Positions 32,779-41,855 of a stretch of 64,000 bases of DNA are shown piece after piece. Position 1 is the first letter of the stretch, and each line of letters opens with the position of its first letter. The DNA is taken from assembly GCF_937981445.1 (NCBI RefSeq), contig NZ_CALJON010000014.1, positions 1 through 64,000 of the forward strand, read 5' to 3'. Both the position numbers and the translations under genes were made by a program. This DNA is from an uncultured Veillonella sp. (lineage in GTDB: Bacteria > Bacillota > Negativicutes > Veillonellales > Veillonellaceae). Under the pieces are notes generated by a model. The model was not told the origin of the DNA. It did no database searches and saw only the letters and a program-made list of their open reading frames with translations.

Positions 32779-34200
32779 ATGCATTACGACTCTATTTTTG
32801 ACAAGTGGCATGAAGAATGTGGCGTATTCGGTATATACGATCGTCATTTAAATGTAGGCAATTATACATATTGGGGCCTTTTCGCTTTGCAACATCGCGG
32901 TCAGGAAAGCGCGGGTATTGCAACTAGTGATGGCAATACAATTGAAGTTGTGAAGGGCATGGGCTTATTGACTGAAGCTATTAAAGATTTGCCAAAGTCT
33001 AATGGTTTTATCTCAGCAGGCCATGTGCGCTATTCTACAACAGGTTCTAATAATCCAAAAAATATCCAACCTCTTGTGATTCATTATCAAGGGGGCGATA
33101 TGGCGGTAGCACATAATGGGAATTTAACGAATGCCCTTGATATTCGCCGGGAGCTTGAAGATGCAGGGTCTATTTTCCAGACCACGATGGATTCCGAAGT
33201 TATTGTGAATCTCATTGCCCGCTCTAAAGCAGAAAATACAGAAGACCGCATCATTGAGGCGGTGCGTCGCATTAATGGGGCCTTCTCCCTCGTGATTAGC
33301 ACCAATGACAAACTCATTGGGGTGCGCGATGCCAATGGGTTCCGCCCTCTATGCTTAGGCAAAACAGAACATGGCTATGTACTCTCTTCTGAGACTTGTG
33401 CCTTAGATGCTATCAAGGCAGAGTTTATTCGCCATATTGAGCCTGGTGAAATGGTTATTATTGATGATTCAGGCGTGCGAAGCCGTTTATTTGTGGAATC
33501 TAAAGACGAAATTAATAAAGCACTCTGCGTATTTGAATATATTTATTTTGCTCGTTCTGATAGTGAAATTGACGGTCAAAGTGTATATCAAGCGCGTTTG
33601 AATATGGGCCGTGAGTTAGCGCGTGAAACAAAATATGAGGCGGACTTAGTTATGTCCATTCCCGATTCAGGTACTACAGCTGCCTTAGGCTATGCCCGTG
33701 AGTCCGGCATTCCTTTTGGGGAAGGGCTAATTAAAAATCGCTACATGGGCCGTACATTTATAAAGCCAGATCAGGCACAGCGTGAATTGGCTGTACGCAT
33801 GAAATTAAATGCTGTAACTGATGTAGTAAAAGGTAAGCGCATTGTGCTTATTGATGATTCCATCGTAAGAGGAACGACTAGTGGTATTATTGTGCGCATG
33901 TTAAAAGAAGCAGGCGCTAAAGAAGTATATATGTGTGTAAGCTCGCCAGCCATTGAATATCCTTGCCATTATGGCATTGATACCTCAGTGCGCAAGGAAT
34001 TGATCGCAGCGACCCACACGGTAGATGAGATTCGTGAATATATTCAAGCTGATAAGCTACATTATTTAAGCCGTGAAGGACTATGTAGAGCAGTGAGTGG
34101 TGTGTCAGAAGCCGACCTTTGCTTTGCTTGCTTCAATGGTGATTATGCAGTAACTGTTCCAGATGAACAAGATGAGGGAGGCAAATATGTGCTCGAATAA
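32779..34200 (+). CDS. purF: Amidophosphoribosyltransferase
   Basis: A 473-residue enzyme of the first committed step: PRPP plus glutamine to phosphoribosylamine. After a 13-residue propeptide comes the nucleophile in ECGVFGIYD (Cys14 before processing). The glutaminase domain has LQHRGQESAGI; the PRTase domain has the PRPP loop IVLIDDSIVRGTTSG. Cysteines in ALCVFEYIYF, EYPCHYG and DLCFACFNGDY match the 4Fe-4S ligands of the B. subtilis-type enzyme, so oxygen sensitivity is expected. The 3' end overlaps the purM start by 14 bases. Confidence 0.96.
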   Translation: MHYDSIFDKWHEECGVFGIYDRHLNVGNYTYWGLFALQHRGQESAGIATSDGNTIEVVKGMGLLTEAIKDLPKSNGFISAGHVRYSTTGSNNPKNIQPLVIHYQGGDMAVAHNGNLTNALDIRRELEDAGSIFQTTMDSEVIVNLIARSKAENTEDRIIEAVRRINGAFSLVISTNDKLIGVRDANGFRPLCLGKTEHGYVLSSETCALDAIKAEFIRHIEPGEMVIIDDSGVRSRLFVESKDEINKALCVFEYIYFARSDSEIDGQSVYQARLNMGRELARETKYEADLVMSIPDSGTTAALGYARESGIPFGEGLIKNRYMGRTFIKPDQAQRELAVRMKLNAVTDVVKGKRIVLIDDSIVRGTTSGIIVRMLKEAGAKEVYMCVSSPAIEYPCHYGIDTSVRKELIAATHTVDEIREYIQADKLHYLSREGLCRAVSGVSEADLCFACFNGDYAVTVPDEQDEGGKYVLE

Positions 34201-35251
34201 ACAAGGTATCACCTATCGCGACGCCGGAGTTGATATTGATGCAGGTAATAAAGCTGTTGAGTTGATGAAAGACGCCGTTAAACGCACTTACACAGAAGGT
34301 GTAGTAGGTGATATAGGTGGCTTTGGTGGTCTATTCTCCTTAGCTGGTTTTGATATGAAAGAGCCTATGCTCGTGTCTGGTACTGATGGGGTAGGCACTA
34401 AATTGCGCCTTGCTATTATGATGGATAAACACGATACAATTGGTCAAGACTGTGTAGCCATGAGTGTCAATGATATTCTTGTACAAGGTGCTACGCCTTT
34501 ATTTTTCCTTGATTACATTGCGGTAGGTAAAGTAGTACCGGAGCAAATCGCTACTATTGTAGCCGGTGTAGCTCGGGCCTGTGAAGAGTCTGGCTGCGCG
34601 TTAATCGGTGGGGAAACGGCTGAAATGGCTGGATTCTACGCGGAAGATGATTATGATATTGCCGGATTTGCTGTGGGCATTGTGGATAAGCCACGCTTAC
34701 TCACTGGTGCTGATATTGCTGCAGGGGACATTTTAATTGGTCTACCATCTAGTGGTGTTCACTCCAATGGCTTCTCCTTGGTTCGTAAAATTGTGTTTGA
34801 CCATAAGGGCATGAACCTTGGTGATGAAGTGCCTGAATTTGGTAAAACCTTAGGAGAAGAATTATTAACGCCTACTCGCTTATATCCTAAAGCTGTATTG
34901 CCATTGACTCGCAAAGGTCTTGTAAAAGGTATGGTGCATGTAACCGGTGGCGGTTTTTATGATAATATTCCTCGCATTTTACCAGACAATACATCAGCGC
35001 GTGTCAATGCAGATGCTTGGCCAGTGTTGCCTGTATTTAAAAAGCTTCAAGAATGGGGCCATGTGGATACTAAGGAAATGTACCGTACATTTAATATGGG
35101 CATTGGCATGATTTTAGTTGTTGGCCCTGATAATGTGGAGGCCGTAAAAGCTAATTTAACTAAACATAATGAACCTTTCTATGAAATTGGTCGTATTGAA
35201 GAAGCGCAAGGTGAACGCGTAATTATGGAAGGTCGTGACTTTGTTGACTAA
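34187..35251 (+). CDS. purM: Phosphoribosylformylglycinamidine cyclo-ligase
   Basis: A 354-residue AIR synthetase. The motif FGGLFSLAGF followed by LVSGTDGVGTKLRLA, then AMSVNDILVQGATPLFFLDY and GGETAEMAGFY, are all standard. It closes the imidazole ring. The frame is open from 34163, but ATG at 34187 has GGAGG five bases upstream within the end of purF, so the genes are translationally coupled. It overlaps purN at its end by about 17 bases. Confidence 0.96.
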   Translation: MCSNKQGITYRDAGVDIDAGNKAVELMKDAVKRTYTEGVVGDIGGFGGLFSLAGFDMKEPMLVSGTDGVGTKLRLAIMMDKHDTIGQDCVAMSVNDILVQGATPLFFLDYIAVGKVVPEQIATIVAGVARACEESGCALIGGETAEMAGFYAEDDYDIAGFAVGIVDKPRLLTGADIAAGDILIGLPSSGVHSNGFSLVRKIVFDHKGMNLGDEVPEFGKTLGEELLTPTRLYPKAVLPLTRKGLVKGMVHVTGGGFYDNIPRILPDNTSARVNADAWPVLPVFKKLQEWGHVDTKEMYRTFNMGIGMILVVGPDNVEAVKANLTKHNEPFYEIGRIEEAQGERVIMEGRDFVD

Positions 35252-35852
35252 GAAGCTTGCTATTTTTGCTAGTGGCCGTGGCTCTAATGCTGCTGCTTTA
35301 TATGAGGCAATGCAAGCAGGTGAAATCAATGGCCGCGTAGTAGTGGTTATAACCGATCAAAAGGATGCTAAGGTCTTAGAGCGTGCTGCTGAGTGGGGCG
35401 TGCCGGCTCATGTAGTAGAACGCAAAGCCTATGGTTCAAAGGATGAATTTGAGCAGGCCATGCTAGGGGCGATTGCCCCTTATGAGCCAGATGCTATTGT
35501 ATTAGCTGGCTATATGCGTCTCTTAGGGCCCACCTTTATTGGCCCTTATGAAAATAGAATTTTAAATATTCATCCCGCCTTATTGCCTTCGTTCCCAGGC
35601 CTTCATGCACAGGGACAGGCTGTTAAAGCAGGGGTAAAAGTTAGTGGTTGTACGGTCCATTTCGTTGATACGGGGATGGACTCTGGCCCTATTATTATGC
35701 AGGCTGTAGTACCTGTATACGCAGATGATACAGAAGATACATTAGCAGCGCGTATTTTACCAGAAGAACATAAAACTTATAAAAAGGCCCTAGCCCTTTT
35801 TTGTGATGACAAACTAGTGATCAAGGACCATATTGTACACATAAAGGACTAG
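35235..35852 (+). CDS. purN: Phosphoribosylglycinamide formyltransferase
   Basis: A 205-residue, 10-formyl-tetrahydrofolate-dependent GAR transformylase. Seen: FASGRGSNAAAL near the N-terminus, the catalytic NIHPALLPSFPG and the HFVDTGMDSGPII segment with the catalytic Asp. The start is within the end of purM; GTG at 35235 gives the longest form, TTG at 35241 or 35244 is possible and has better spacing from AAGG. The choice changes only a few residues. Confidence 0.93.
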   Translation: MTLLTKKLAIFASGRGSNAAALYEAMQAGEINGRVVVVITDQKDAKVLERAAEWGVPAHVVERKAYGSKDEFEQAMLGAIAPYEPDAIVLAGYMRLLGPTFIGPYENRILNIHPALLPSFPGLHAQGQAVKAGVKVSGCTVHFVDTGMDSGPIIMQAVVPVYADDTEDTLAARILPEEHKTYKKALALFCDDKLVIKDHIVHIKD

Positions 35853-35876
35853 CCTTCGGGCAGTCCTTTTGTCTTT
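35843..35876 (+). terminator. Weak terminator or attenuator between purN and purH
   Basis: AAAGGACT pairs with AGTCCTTT, with GCC-TTC-GGC as an inner loop, followed by TTTTGTCTTTT. It overlaps the purN stop. It may reduce expression of purH and purD or separate them from the upstream genes. Confidence 0.65.
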
Positions 35877-35918
35877 TACATAATCAGATAATCCATATAT
35901 TGGACCTAGGAGGAAATT

Positions 35919-37448
35919 ATGATTAAAAATGCACTTATCAGCGTGTCGGATAAAACGGGGATTGTAGAATTTGCTAAAGAATTAGCTGCTTTAGAGGTAA
36001 CTATTTACTCCACTGGTGGTACGTTTAAAGCGATTCATGAAGCGGGGGTTGCCGTTCATCAAGTGGAAGAATTGACTCATTTCCCAGAAATGATGGATGG
36101 TCGTGTTAAAACATTACATCCTATGGTGCATGGCGGTATTTTGGCCGTTCGCACCAATGAAAATCATGTGGCAGCTATGAAAGAACATAATATGGAGCCT
36201 CTTGACTTGGTAGTTGTTAACCTATATCCTTTCCGTGAAACCATTGCTAAGCCTAATGTAGAATTAGCTGAAGCTATTGAGAACATTGATATAGGTGGCC
36301 CTACTATGGTGCGTTCAGCTGCAAAAAACAACAAATTTGTAGGCATTGTAGTTAATCCAGAACGCTATGGTGAAGTGATTGAACGCCTTAAAGCTGATGG
36401 TGATTTAGGACAAGACCTTCGCTTTGCTTTAGCTAAGGAAGCTTTTGCGCACACAGCAGCGTATGACACAGCCATTGCTAATTACTTTAGCGAGCAATTA
36501 GAACAAACACCATTCCCTCCGGAATATTTACAGGCTTATGAAAAAGTAAGCGACCTTCGCTATGGTGAAAATCCGCATCAAAAAGCAGCCTTTTATAAAG
36601 ACATTGGTGCTGCTACTGGCATGGGCGCTATGAAACAACTTCATGGCAAAGAATTATCCTATAATAATATTGTAGATATGGAAGCGGCGTGGAATATGGT
36701 GTGGGAATTTGAAGAGCCAGCTGCTTGCATTATTAAGCATACAAATCCATGTGGCGCTGCTATTGGCACTGATCTTCATGATGCCTATGTAAAGGCCTAT
36801 GAAGCTGATTCCGTATCTGCCTTTGGTGGCATTGTAGCGTTAAATCGCGAAGTGGATGAAGCTACAGCTACGGAAATGAGTAAAATTTTCTTAGAAGTAA
36901 TTATGGCACCTAAGTTCTCTACAAAAGCCTTAGCTATTTTAGAAGCAAAGAAAAATATTCGTCTTATTGAACTTGAACGTCCAATGGCTGGTCAAGTAGT
37001 AGTGAAGAAAGTATCTGGTGGCTTGTTAGTGCAAACTGAAGACGATTTAGTAGAAGATGAAGCAAGCTATACAGTAGTGACTAAAGCTCAGCCTACAGAA
37101 GAACAATGGAAGGCCCTTCGCTTTGCTTGGAAAATGGTAAAACATGTAAAATCGAATGCCATTTTAATTGCTGATAGTAATTCGACTTTAGGGGTTGGCG
37201 CAGGTCAAATGAATCGTGTAGGTTCTGCTAATATTGCCCTTGAACAAGCTGGCGAAAAAGCTAAAGGTGCTGTTTTAGCATCTGATGCGTTCTTCCCATT
37301 TGGCGACACCGTTGCTACGGCAGCTGCTCATGGTATTGCAGCGATTATTCAACCAGGTGGTTCGATTCGCGATGAAGAATCCATTGTGGAAGCAGATAAA
37401 GCGGGAATTGCCATGGTATTTACTCATGTGCGTCATTTCAAACATTAA
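35919..37448 (+). CDS. purH: Bifunctional AICAR transformylase / IMP cyclohydrolase
   Basis: A 509-residue enzyme for the last two steps to IMP. The N-terminal MGS-like cyclohydrolase domain shows SVSDKTGIVEFAKEL and DGRVKTLHPMVHGG; the C-terminal transformylase has KHTNPCGAAIG and ends in VFTHVRHFKH. The length is normal for bacteria. AGGAGG precedes the ATG, 66 bases after purN. Confidence 0.96.
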   Translation: MIKNALISVSDKTGIVEFAKELAALEVTIYSTGGTFKAIHEAGVAVHQVEELTHFPEMMDGRVKTLHPMVHGGILAVRTNENHVAAMKEHNMEPLDLVVVNLYPFRETIAKPNVELAEAIENIDIGGPTMVRSAAKNNKFVGIVVNPERYGEVIERLKADGDLGQDLRFALAKEAFAHTAAYDTAIANYFSEQLEQTPFPPEYLQAYEKVSDLRYGENPHQKAAFYKDIGAATGMGAMKQLHGKELSYNNIVDMEAAWNMVWEFEEPAACIIKHTNPCGAAIGTDLHDAYVKAYEADSVSAFGGIVALNREVDEATATEMSKIFLEVIMAPKFSTKALAILEAKKNIRLIELERPMAGQVVVKKVSGGLLVQTEDDLVEDEASYTVVTKAQPTEEQWKALRFAWKMVKHVKSNAILIADSNSTLGVGAGQMNRVGSANIALEQAGEKAKGAVLASDAFFPFGDTVATAAAHGIAAIIQPGGSIRDEESIVEADKAGIAMVFTHVRHFKH

Positions 37449-37522
37449 TACCTAGGCGCTTGTTGAGGCGTAGTGTACTTAAGGTGTAATTGATTACTAT
37501 AAGATAATGTGTCGGAGGATAT

Positions 37523-38803
37523 ATGAAGGTTTGCGTAATTGGCAGTGGTGGCCGTGAACACGCTTTGGCGTGGCGATTAAAAGAAAGTCCTAGCGTGGAG
37601 ACTGTATATGCCCTACCAGGTAGTAAGGCTATGGAAGAGGTCGCTATGTGCGAACCTATCGATTGGCAAGACAGTGATGCTGTTGTAGAATATTGTAAAA
37701 ATCATGCCGTAGATTTAGTTGTAATTGGTCCAGAGGCACCTTTGGTGGCAGGTCTTAGTGATGTGCTTAGGGCGGCAGGGATTCCTGTATTTGGCCCTAG
37801 TAAAGGGGCTGCGCAGCTGGAAGGTTCAAAAGTATTCGCCAAAGATTTAATGAAAAAATATAATATTCCTACAGCGGCTTATGGCGTATTTGCTGAGGTG
37901 GCACCAGCGAAGGCCTTTGTTGATGAAGTGGGCGCGCCTATTGTAGTCAAAGCTGATGGGCTAGCGGCTGGCAAAGGCGTTGTGGTAGCTATGACTAAAG
38001 AAGAAGCGTATGCGGCTATTGATGATATGCTAGCAGGTAATCGCTTTGGTGATGCGGGACATACGGTGGTTATTGAAGAATTCATGGCCGGGGAAGAAGC
38101 GTCTTTACTAGCCTTTGCGGATGGCAATACAGTGGTGCCTATGATTTCTTCGCAAGATCATAAGCGTATTTTTGATGGCGACAAAGGGCCTAATACAGGT
38201 GGTATGGGGACTTATGCACCAGCGCCTGTTATGACGGAAGCTCTGTTAGAGGAAGCGAAACAAAGGATATTAGATCCTATGATTGAAGCTATGAAACAAG
38301 AAGGCTTGCCTTATATAGGGTGCTTGTATGCAGGTCTTATGATTACTGAGGACGGGCCTAAAGTGGTGGAGTTTAACGCGCGCTTTGGCGATCCAGAAAC
38401 TCAAGTTGTATTGCCTTTATTTGATGGCGATTTAGGGCAAGTTATGCTTGCTTGTGCCAAGGGTGAACTTAATCCTTCGGATGTAGTATGGCGTAAAGGC
38501 CATGCAGCTTGTGTTATATTGGCATCTAAAGGCTATCCTGAAACATCTCATAAGGGCGATGTGATTACTGGTGATGTAGTGTCTCACGATGCCACGTCAG
38601 TAGTCTTTCACTCTGGCACGGCCTACCAAAACGGTCATTTTGAAACTGCTGGTGGTCGCGTCCTAGGTGTGGTAGGCTTAGGTTCTTCTTTACAAGAGGC
38701 TTTGGATACAGCCTATACTCGTGTACAAACGATTCAATTTGATGGCTGCCAGTATAGAACCGATATTGGGCAAAAAGCATTTAAGCATCTCAACGGTAAA
38801 TAA
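37523..38803 (+). CDS. purD: Phosphoribosylamine-glycine ligase
   Basis: A 426-residue ATP-grasp enzyme of the second purine step. Recognised by VIGSGGREHALAWRL, IGPEAPLVAGL, the ATP-grasp segment VVKADGLAAGKGVVV, the DHKRIFDGDKGPNTGGMG motif and NARFGDPETQVVL. It is the last gene of the cluster; no strong terminator is visible behind it, and the spacer to the XRE gene (38804-38937) is AT-rich. Confidence 0.96.
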   Translation: MKVCVIGSGGREHALAWRLKESPSVETVYALPGSKAMEEVAMCEPIDWQDSDAVVEYCKNHAVDLVVIGPEAPLVAGLSDVLRAAGIPVFGPSKGAAQLEGSKVFAKDLMKKYNIPTAAYGVFAEVAPAKAFVDEVGAPIVVKADGLAAGKGVVVAMTKEEAYAAIDDMLAGNRFGDAGHTVVIEEFMAGEEASLLAFADGNTVVPMISSQDHKRIFDGDKGPNTGGMGTYAPAPVMTEALLEEAKQRILDPMIEAMKQEGLPYIGCLYAGLMITEDGPKVVEFNARFGDPETQVVLPLFDGDLGQVMLACAKGELNPSDVVWRKGHAACVILASKGYPETSHKGDVITGDVVSHDATSVVFHSGTAYQNGHFETAGGRVLGVVGLGSSLQEALDTAYTRVQTIQFDGCQYRTDIGQKAFKHLNGK

Positions 38804-38937
38804 ATACTTAAAATTATAAAAAAAATTTGTAAATACGCAATATTTTACTTAACTGTTTTTCAAATTCACGGTATAATCAAGTAAGAGTCCATCTCTTAAC
38901 AATATATAATTATGGCCAATGGAGTGGGGCGGTAAAT

Positions 38938-39303
38938 ATGGCGTTATACAAAAATCTTAAACGAGCTCGTATGAGGACGGGAAAAAGTCAGTTAGAAGTA
39001 GCAGCTAGTATTGGTATTAGCAATGCTGCGTTGTCAAACTATGAAACAGGCTATCGTGAACCTGATTTAGAGACGCTTAAGCAGTTAGCTTTGTATTATG
39101 GTGTTTCTTTGGATGAGCTGGCAGAAGTGGATTCAACTATATCTCCAGTTATTGATTTATGGGCAGCTATTAAAAATAAAGAAGTAGCATTTAATACGAA
39201 TACCTATGTATTGAAGCCTTCGCAAAGACAGCAGCTAAAAAAAATATTACAAACTTTTTTTGAAAAGCTTGAACCTATCTCTGATGATGAGCGTGAAAGT
39301 TAA
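38938..39303 (+). CDS. XRE family helix-turn-helix regulator
   Basis: A 121-residue protein. Residues 5-60 form a Cro/CI-type HTH: LKRARMRTGKSQLEVAASIG, then ISNAALSNYETGYREPD and the C-terminal helix LALYYGVSLDELAE. The C-terminal half is helical and of unknown role. It lies after purD and before a terminator; its target is unknown. A ribosome site GTGGGGCGG-type precedes the ATG. Confidence 0.85.
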   Translation: MALYKNLKRARMRTGKSQLEVAASIGISNAALSNYETGYREPDLETLKQLALYYGVSLDELAEVDSTISPVIDLWAAIKNKEVAFNTNTYVLKPSQRQQLKKILQTFFEKLEPISDDERES

Positions 39304-39372
39304 TCGGTCGTAACGTATCTTACTACGTTGGGGCTGACAAGAAGCAAGGATATAAGCTTAATACAACAAAAT

Positions 39373-39446
39373 AAAAGCACTTCTCCTAGAAACTATGTAA
39401 TGAGATTACATTGGTTTATATTTCTAAGAGAGGTGCTTTTTTGTTT
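39373..39446. terminator. Long bidirectional terminator hairpin
   Basis: AAAAGCACTTCTC and TAGAAA pair with TTTCTA and GAGAGGTGCTTTT around a loop of about 35 bases, followed by TTTTGTTTTTTT. It lies between convergent genes (XRE gene and UPF0173 gene). Confidence 0.8.
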
Positions 39447-39491
39447 TTTTATGTGCAGGGTAGTTGCTAGGGTTTTAACTCTTTACTGCAG

Positions 39492-40163
39492 TTATAGTTC
39501 GATAGTTGTGCCTGGAGCAACTACGAGGCCTGCCTGTTTGTATTGGCTTTGCAAGGCATTGACAAATTCATGAGGATCTTTGTCAATAACAGGCCATGTT
39601 TTGTAATGAATTGGAATGGTTGTACTCGCTTTCACTAAGGAGGCGGCGAGCAGAGCATCCTCTACACCCATTGTAAAATTATCGCCAATAGGAAGTAAGG
39701 CATAGTCAATTTGACCAAAGCGATTTAAGTATTTCATATCACTAAAAAAGGCTGTATCGCCAGCAAAATAGATTCGTTTGCCATAGAATTCAACAATACA
39801 ACCAGCCGCATGGCCCCCAGGAATACCAGCGCCGTGGAAGGCAGGGGTTAGGCGGACGGAGCCGAACTCAAAGTCGTGCTTGCCTCCTAGGTGCATGGCA
39901 TAATTGCGAAGGCCTGCTTCGCTGGCTTTATGAGCTACTTCAGCGGTGGAAATTACGAGGGCATTATTAGCTTTGCCTATTTCATCGGCATCGCCATAGT
40001 GGTCGCTATGGCCGTGGCTGATAAAAATATACTGACATTTAATGTCTTTAGGCTCCGCTATATTCCACGTATTACCATTAAAAAAAGGATCAAAAACAAT
40101 GGCTACATCGCCATGGGATAGCATAAATGTGGAATGGCCATAATAGGTAAAATTAACACGCAT
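39492..40163 (-). CDS. UPF0173 family metal-dependent hydrolase
   Basis: A 223-residue metallo-beta-lactamase-fold protein. The motif HGHSDHYGD at about residues 50-58 gives the dinuclear metal site; the start MRVNFTYYGHSTFMLSHGD and LLPIGDNFTMG are typical of UPF0173 (YtkL-like). Members are small hydrolases of unknown substrate. It is a single gene, divergent from moaC. The last 15 residues lie over the downstream terminator side without overlap. Confidence 0.9.
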   Translation of the reverse strand: MRVNFTYYGHSTFMLSHGDVAIVFDPFFNGNTWNIAEPKDIKCQYIFISHGHSDHYGDADEIGKANNALVISTAEVAHKASEAGLRNYAMHLGGKHDFEFGSVRLTPAFHGAGIPGGHAAGCIVEFYGKRIYFAGDTAFFSDMKYLNRFGQIDYALLPIGDNFTMGVEDALLAASLVKASTTIPIHYKTWPVIDKDPHEFVNALQSQYKQAGLVVAPGTTIEL

Positions 40164-40275
40164 GGAAAACCCTCCTTTATGTAATGTATAATGTACTTAT
40201 ATGCATAAGTATAACATAAATCTAAACTGTTAGATATGATGAGGTACGCTTGATATAGTGAGAAAGGATGCTCGT

Positions 40276-40755
40276 ATGGAGTTAACACATTTTGATGAAC
40301 AAGGCAATGCGCGCATGGTAGATGTGGGCGCAAAGGATATTACGGAACGCGTAGCTGTAGCAGAAGGTTTTATTTCTATTAGCGATGATATATATCAACG
40401 AATTGAGCTTGGTATGGTAAAAAAAGGCGATGTTTTGGGCGTCGCTCAATTAGCTGCTATTATGGGGGCTAAGCAGACGTCTAATTTAATTCCTCTTTGC
40501 CATCCCTTAGCGTTGACCAATGTGAATGTTATTTGCGAATTAGATCAAATTCGCCGTGCTGTTAGAATTGAGGCAACTGTAAAGACAAAGGGGCGCACCG
40601 GCGTTGAGATGGAGGCCCTTACAGCAGTTCAAGTAGGGCTGTTAACAGTTTATGATATGTGCAAAGCCATTGATAAACAGATGGTCATGGGACCAGTCTA
40701 TTTAGTAGAGAAGATGGGTGGCAAAAGTGGACATTTCAAGCGTAGTGAAGACTAG
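40276..40755 (+). CDS. moaC: Cyclic pyranopterin monophosphate synthase
   Basis: A 159-residue MoaC. The family signatures SNLIPLCHPLAL and TGVEMEALTAVQVG, the LTVYDMCKAIDK segment, and the ending MGGKSGHF are all present. With MoaA it makes cPMP, the first step of molybdenum cofactor synthesis. No other moa or mob gene is in the window. The frame is open from a GTG at 40258, but ATG at 40276 has AAAGGA seven bases before it. Confidence 0.95.
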   Translation: MELTHFDEQGNARMVDVGAKDITERVAVAEGFISISDDIYQRIELGMVKKGDVLGVAQLAAIMGAKQTSNLIPLCHPLALTNVNVICELDQIRRAVRIEATVKTKGRTGVEMEALTAVQVGLLTVYDMCKAIDKQMVMGPVYLVEKMGGKSGHFKRSED

Positions 40756-40927
40756 GCCTAGTTAAATGGGATAGCTAAGGGGCAATGTAGCTTAACGCTT
40801 AGGTGCCGTGTAACTTACAGGTTTAGGAGGAGCTTTACTTAAAGATTAAGCGAACTTTTGCTTGAAGGCTCACGCATAATTAGGTAAAATAAGATGTTAG
40901 ATATTTTTGAAAAAAGAAGGTTTGTTA

Positions 40928-41419
40928 ATGGAAATCGTATTAGTAGAACCAGAGATTCCAGGTAATACTGGTAATATCGCACGACTTTGTGCAGCCAATC
41001 ATATGACATTACATTTAGTAAAGCCTTTAGGTTTTTCTATTGATGATAAATATGTAAAACGTGCTGGTCTTGATTATTGGCATTTAGTGGATGTGCAAGT
41101 ACATGAAAATTTGCAGGAAGTATATGATAAATATCCTGACCGTAGATATTTCTATGCCACTACTAAAGCAAAGCATACCTATACAGAGATGAAGTATGAA
41201 ATTGGCGATATGCTAGTATTTGGTAAAGAAACAAAGGGCTTGCCAGAAGACCTAATTGCTAAAAATATGGATACTTGCATTCGTATTCCTATGATTGAAG
41301 AAGCACGATCACTTAATTTGTCTAATTCAGTGGCGATTATTGCGTATGAAGCAATGCGTCAACTTGATTTCCCGGATTTGAAAAATTTAGGTGCTGGCGT
41401 GCCTACTAGTAAGGCATAA
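40928..41419 (+). CDS. trmL: tRNA (cytidine(34)-2'-O)-methyltransferase
   Basis: A 163-residue SPOUT-class methyltransferase. The motifs EPEIPGNTGNIARLCAA (motif 1), VFGKETKGLPE (motif 2) and IPMIEEARSLNLSNSVAI (motif 3 with the deep knot) match TrmL. It methylates the wobble base of tRNA-Leu species. The frame is open from 40907, but ATG at 40928 has GAAGG seven bases upstream. It leads a group with ylbF-like and murB. Confidence 0.93.
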   Translation: MEIVLVEPEIPGNTGNIARLCAANHMTLHLVKPLGFSIDDKYVKRAGLDYWHLVDVQVHENLQEVYDKYPDRRYFYATTKAKHTYTEMKYEIGDMLVFGKETKGLPEDLIAKNMDTCIRIPMIEEARSLNLSNSVAIIAYEAMRQLDFPDLKNLGAGVPTSKA

Positions 41420-41501
41420 GTAGGGGCCATTTAATAAGTTTGCTATTAAATATTAAACTGATACATTTTGTAGTTATAGTAGTTAAGAAAGGTGGAGCAT
41501 T

Positions 41502-41855
41502 ATGAATTACGATAAGGCGTATGATTTACAAAAAGCGATGCGCGAAAGCGATGAGTACAAAGAGTTAATGGAAGCAACTAAAGAGGTGGAAGCTAATGGT
41601 GTAGCTAAAGGCCTAGTGGAACGCTTTTTAGTGCAACAAATGCAATGGGAATATGCTAAAATGGCGGAAGCACCAGAAGCTGAAGAATTTGCCAAGAAAC
41701 AAGAAGAAATTATGCCTATGATTCAGGCCAATCCAAGTGCACAAAAATATTTGCAAGCTCATGTGCGTTGGAGCCAAGTGTCCAATGATATTTATCGCAT
41801 CATCAGTGAACCTATTACAGAAGGAATGAAAATACTTGAAAATGCTAAAAAATAA
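41502..41855 (+). CDS. YlbF/YmcA family protein
   Basis: A 117-residue helical protein of the YlbF family (Com_YlbF). Seen: MNYDKAYDLQKAMRESDEYKEL at the start, a middle helix with KKQEEIMPMIQANP, and YLQAHVRWSQVSNDIYRII near the end. In Bacillus, YlbF, YmcA and YaaT form a complex that speeds RNase Y-dependent mRNA processing. A similar role is inferred, but distant relatives vary. It overlaps the murB start, so the two are coupled. Confidence 0.85.
   Translation: MNYDKAYDLQKAMRESDEYKELMEATKEVEANGVAKGLVERFLVQQMQWEYAKMAEAPEAEEFAKKQEEIMPMIQANPSAQKYLQAHVRWSQVSNDIYRIISEPITEGMKILENAKK

Noticed and set aside
39328..39573. Plus-strand frame of 81 codons overlapping the terminator and the end of the UPF0173 gene
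   Set aside because: It spans a strong hairpin, has no ribosome site, low-complexity hydrophobic sequence, and overlaps a clear gene on the other strand.
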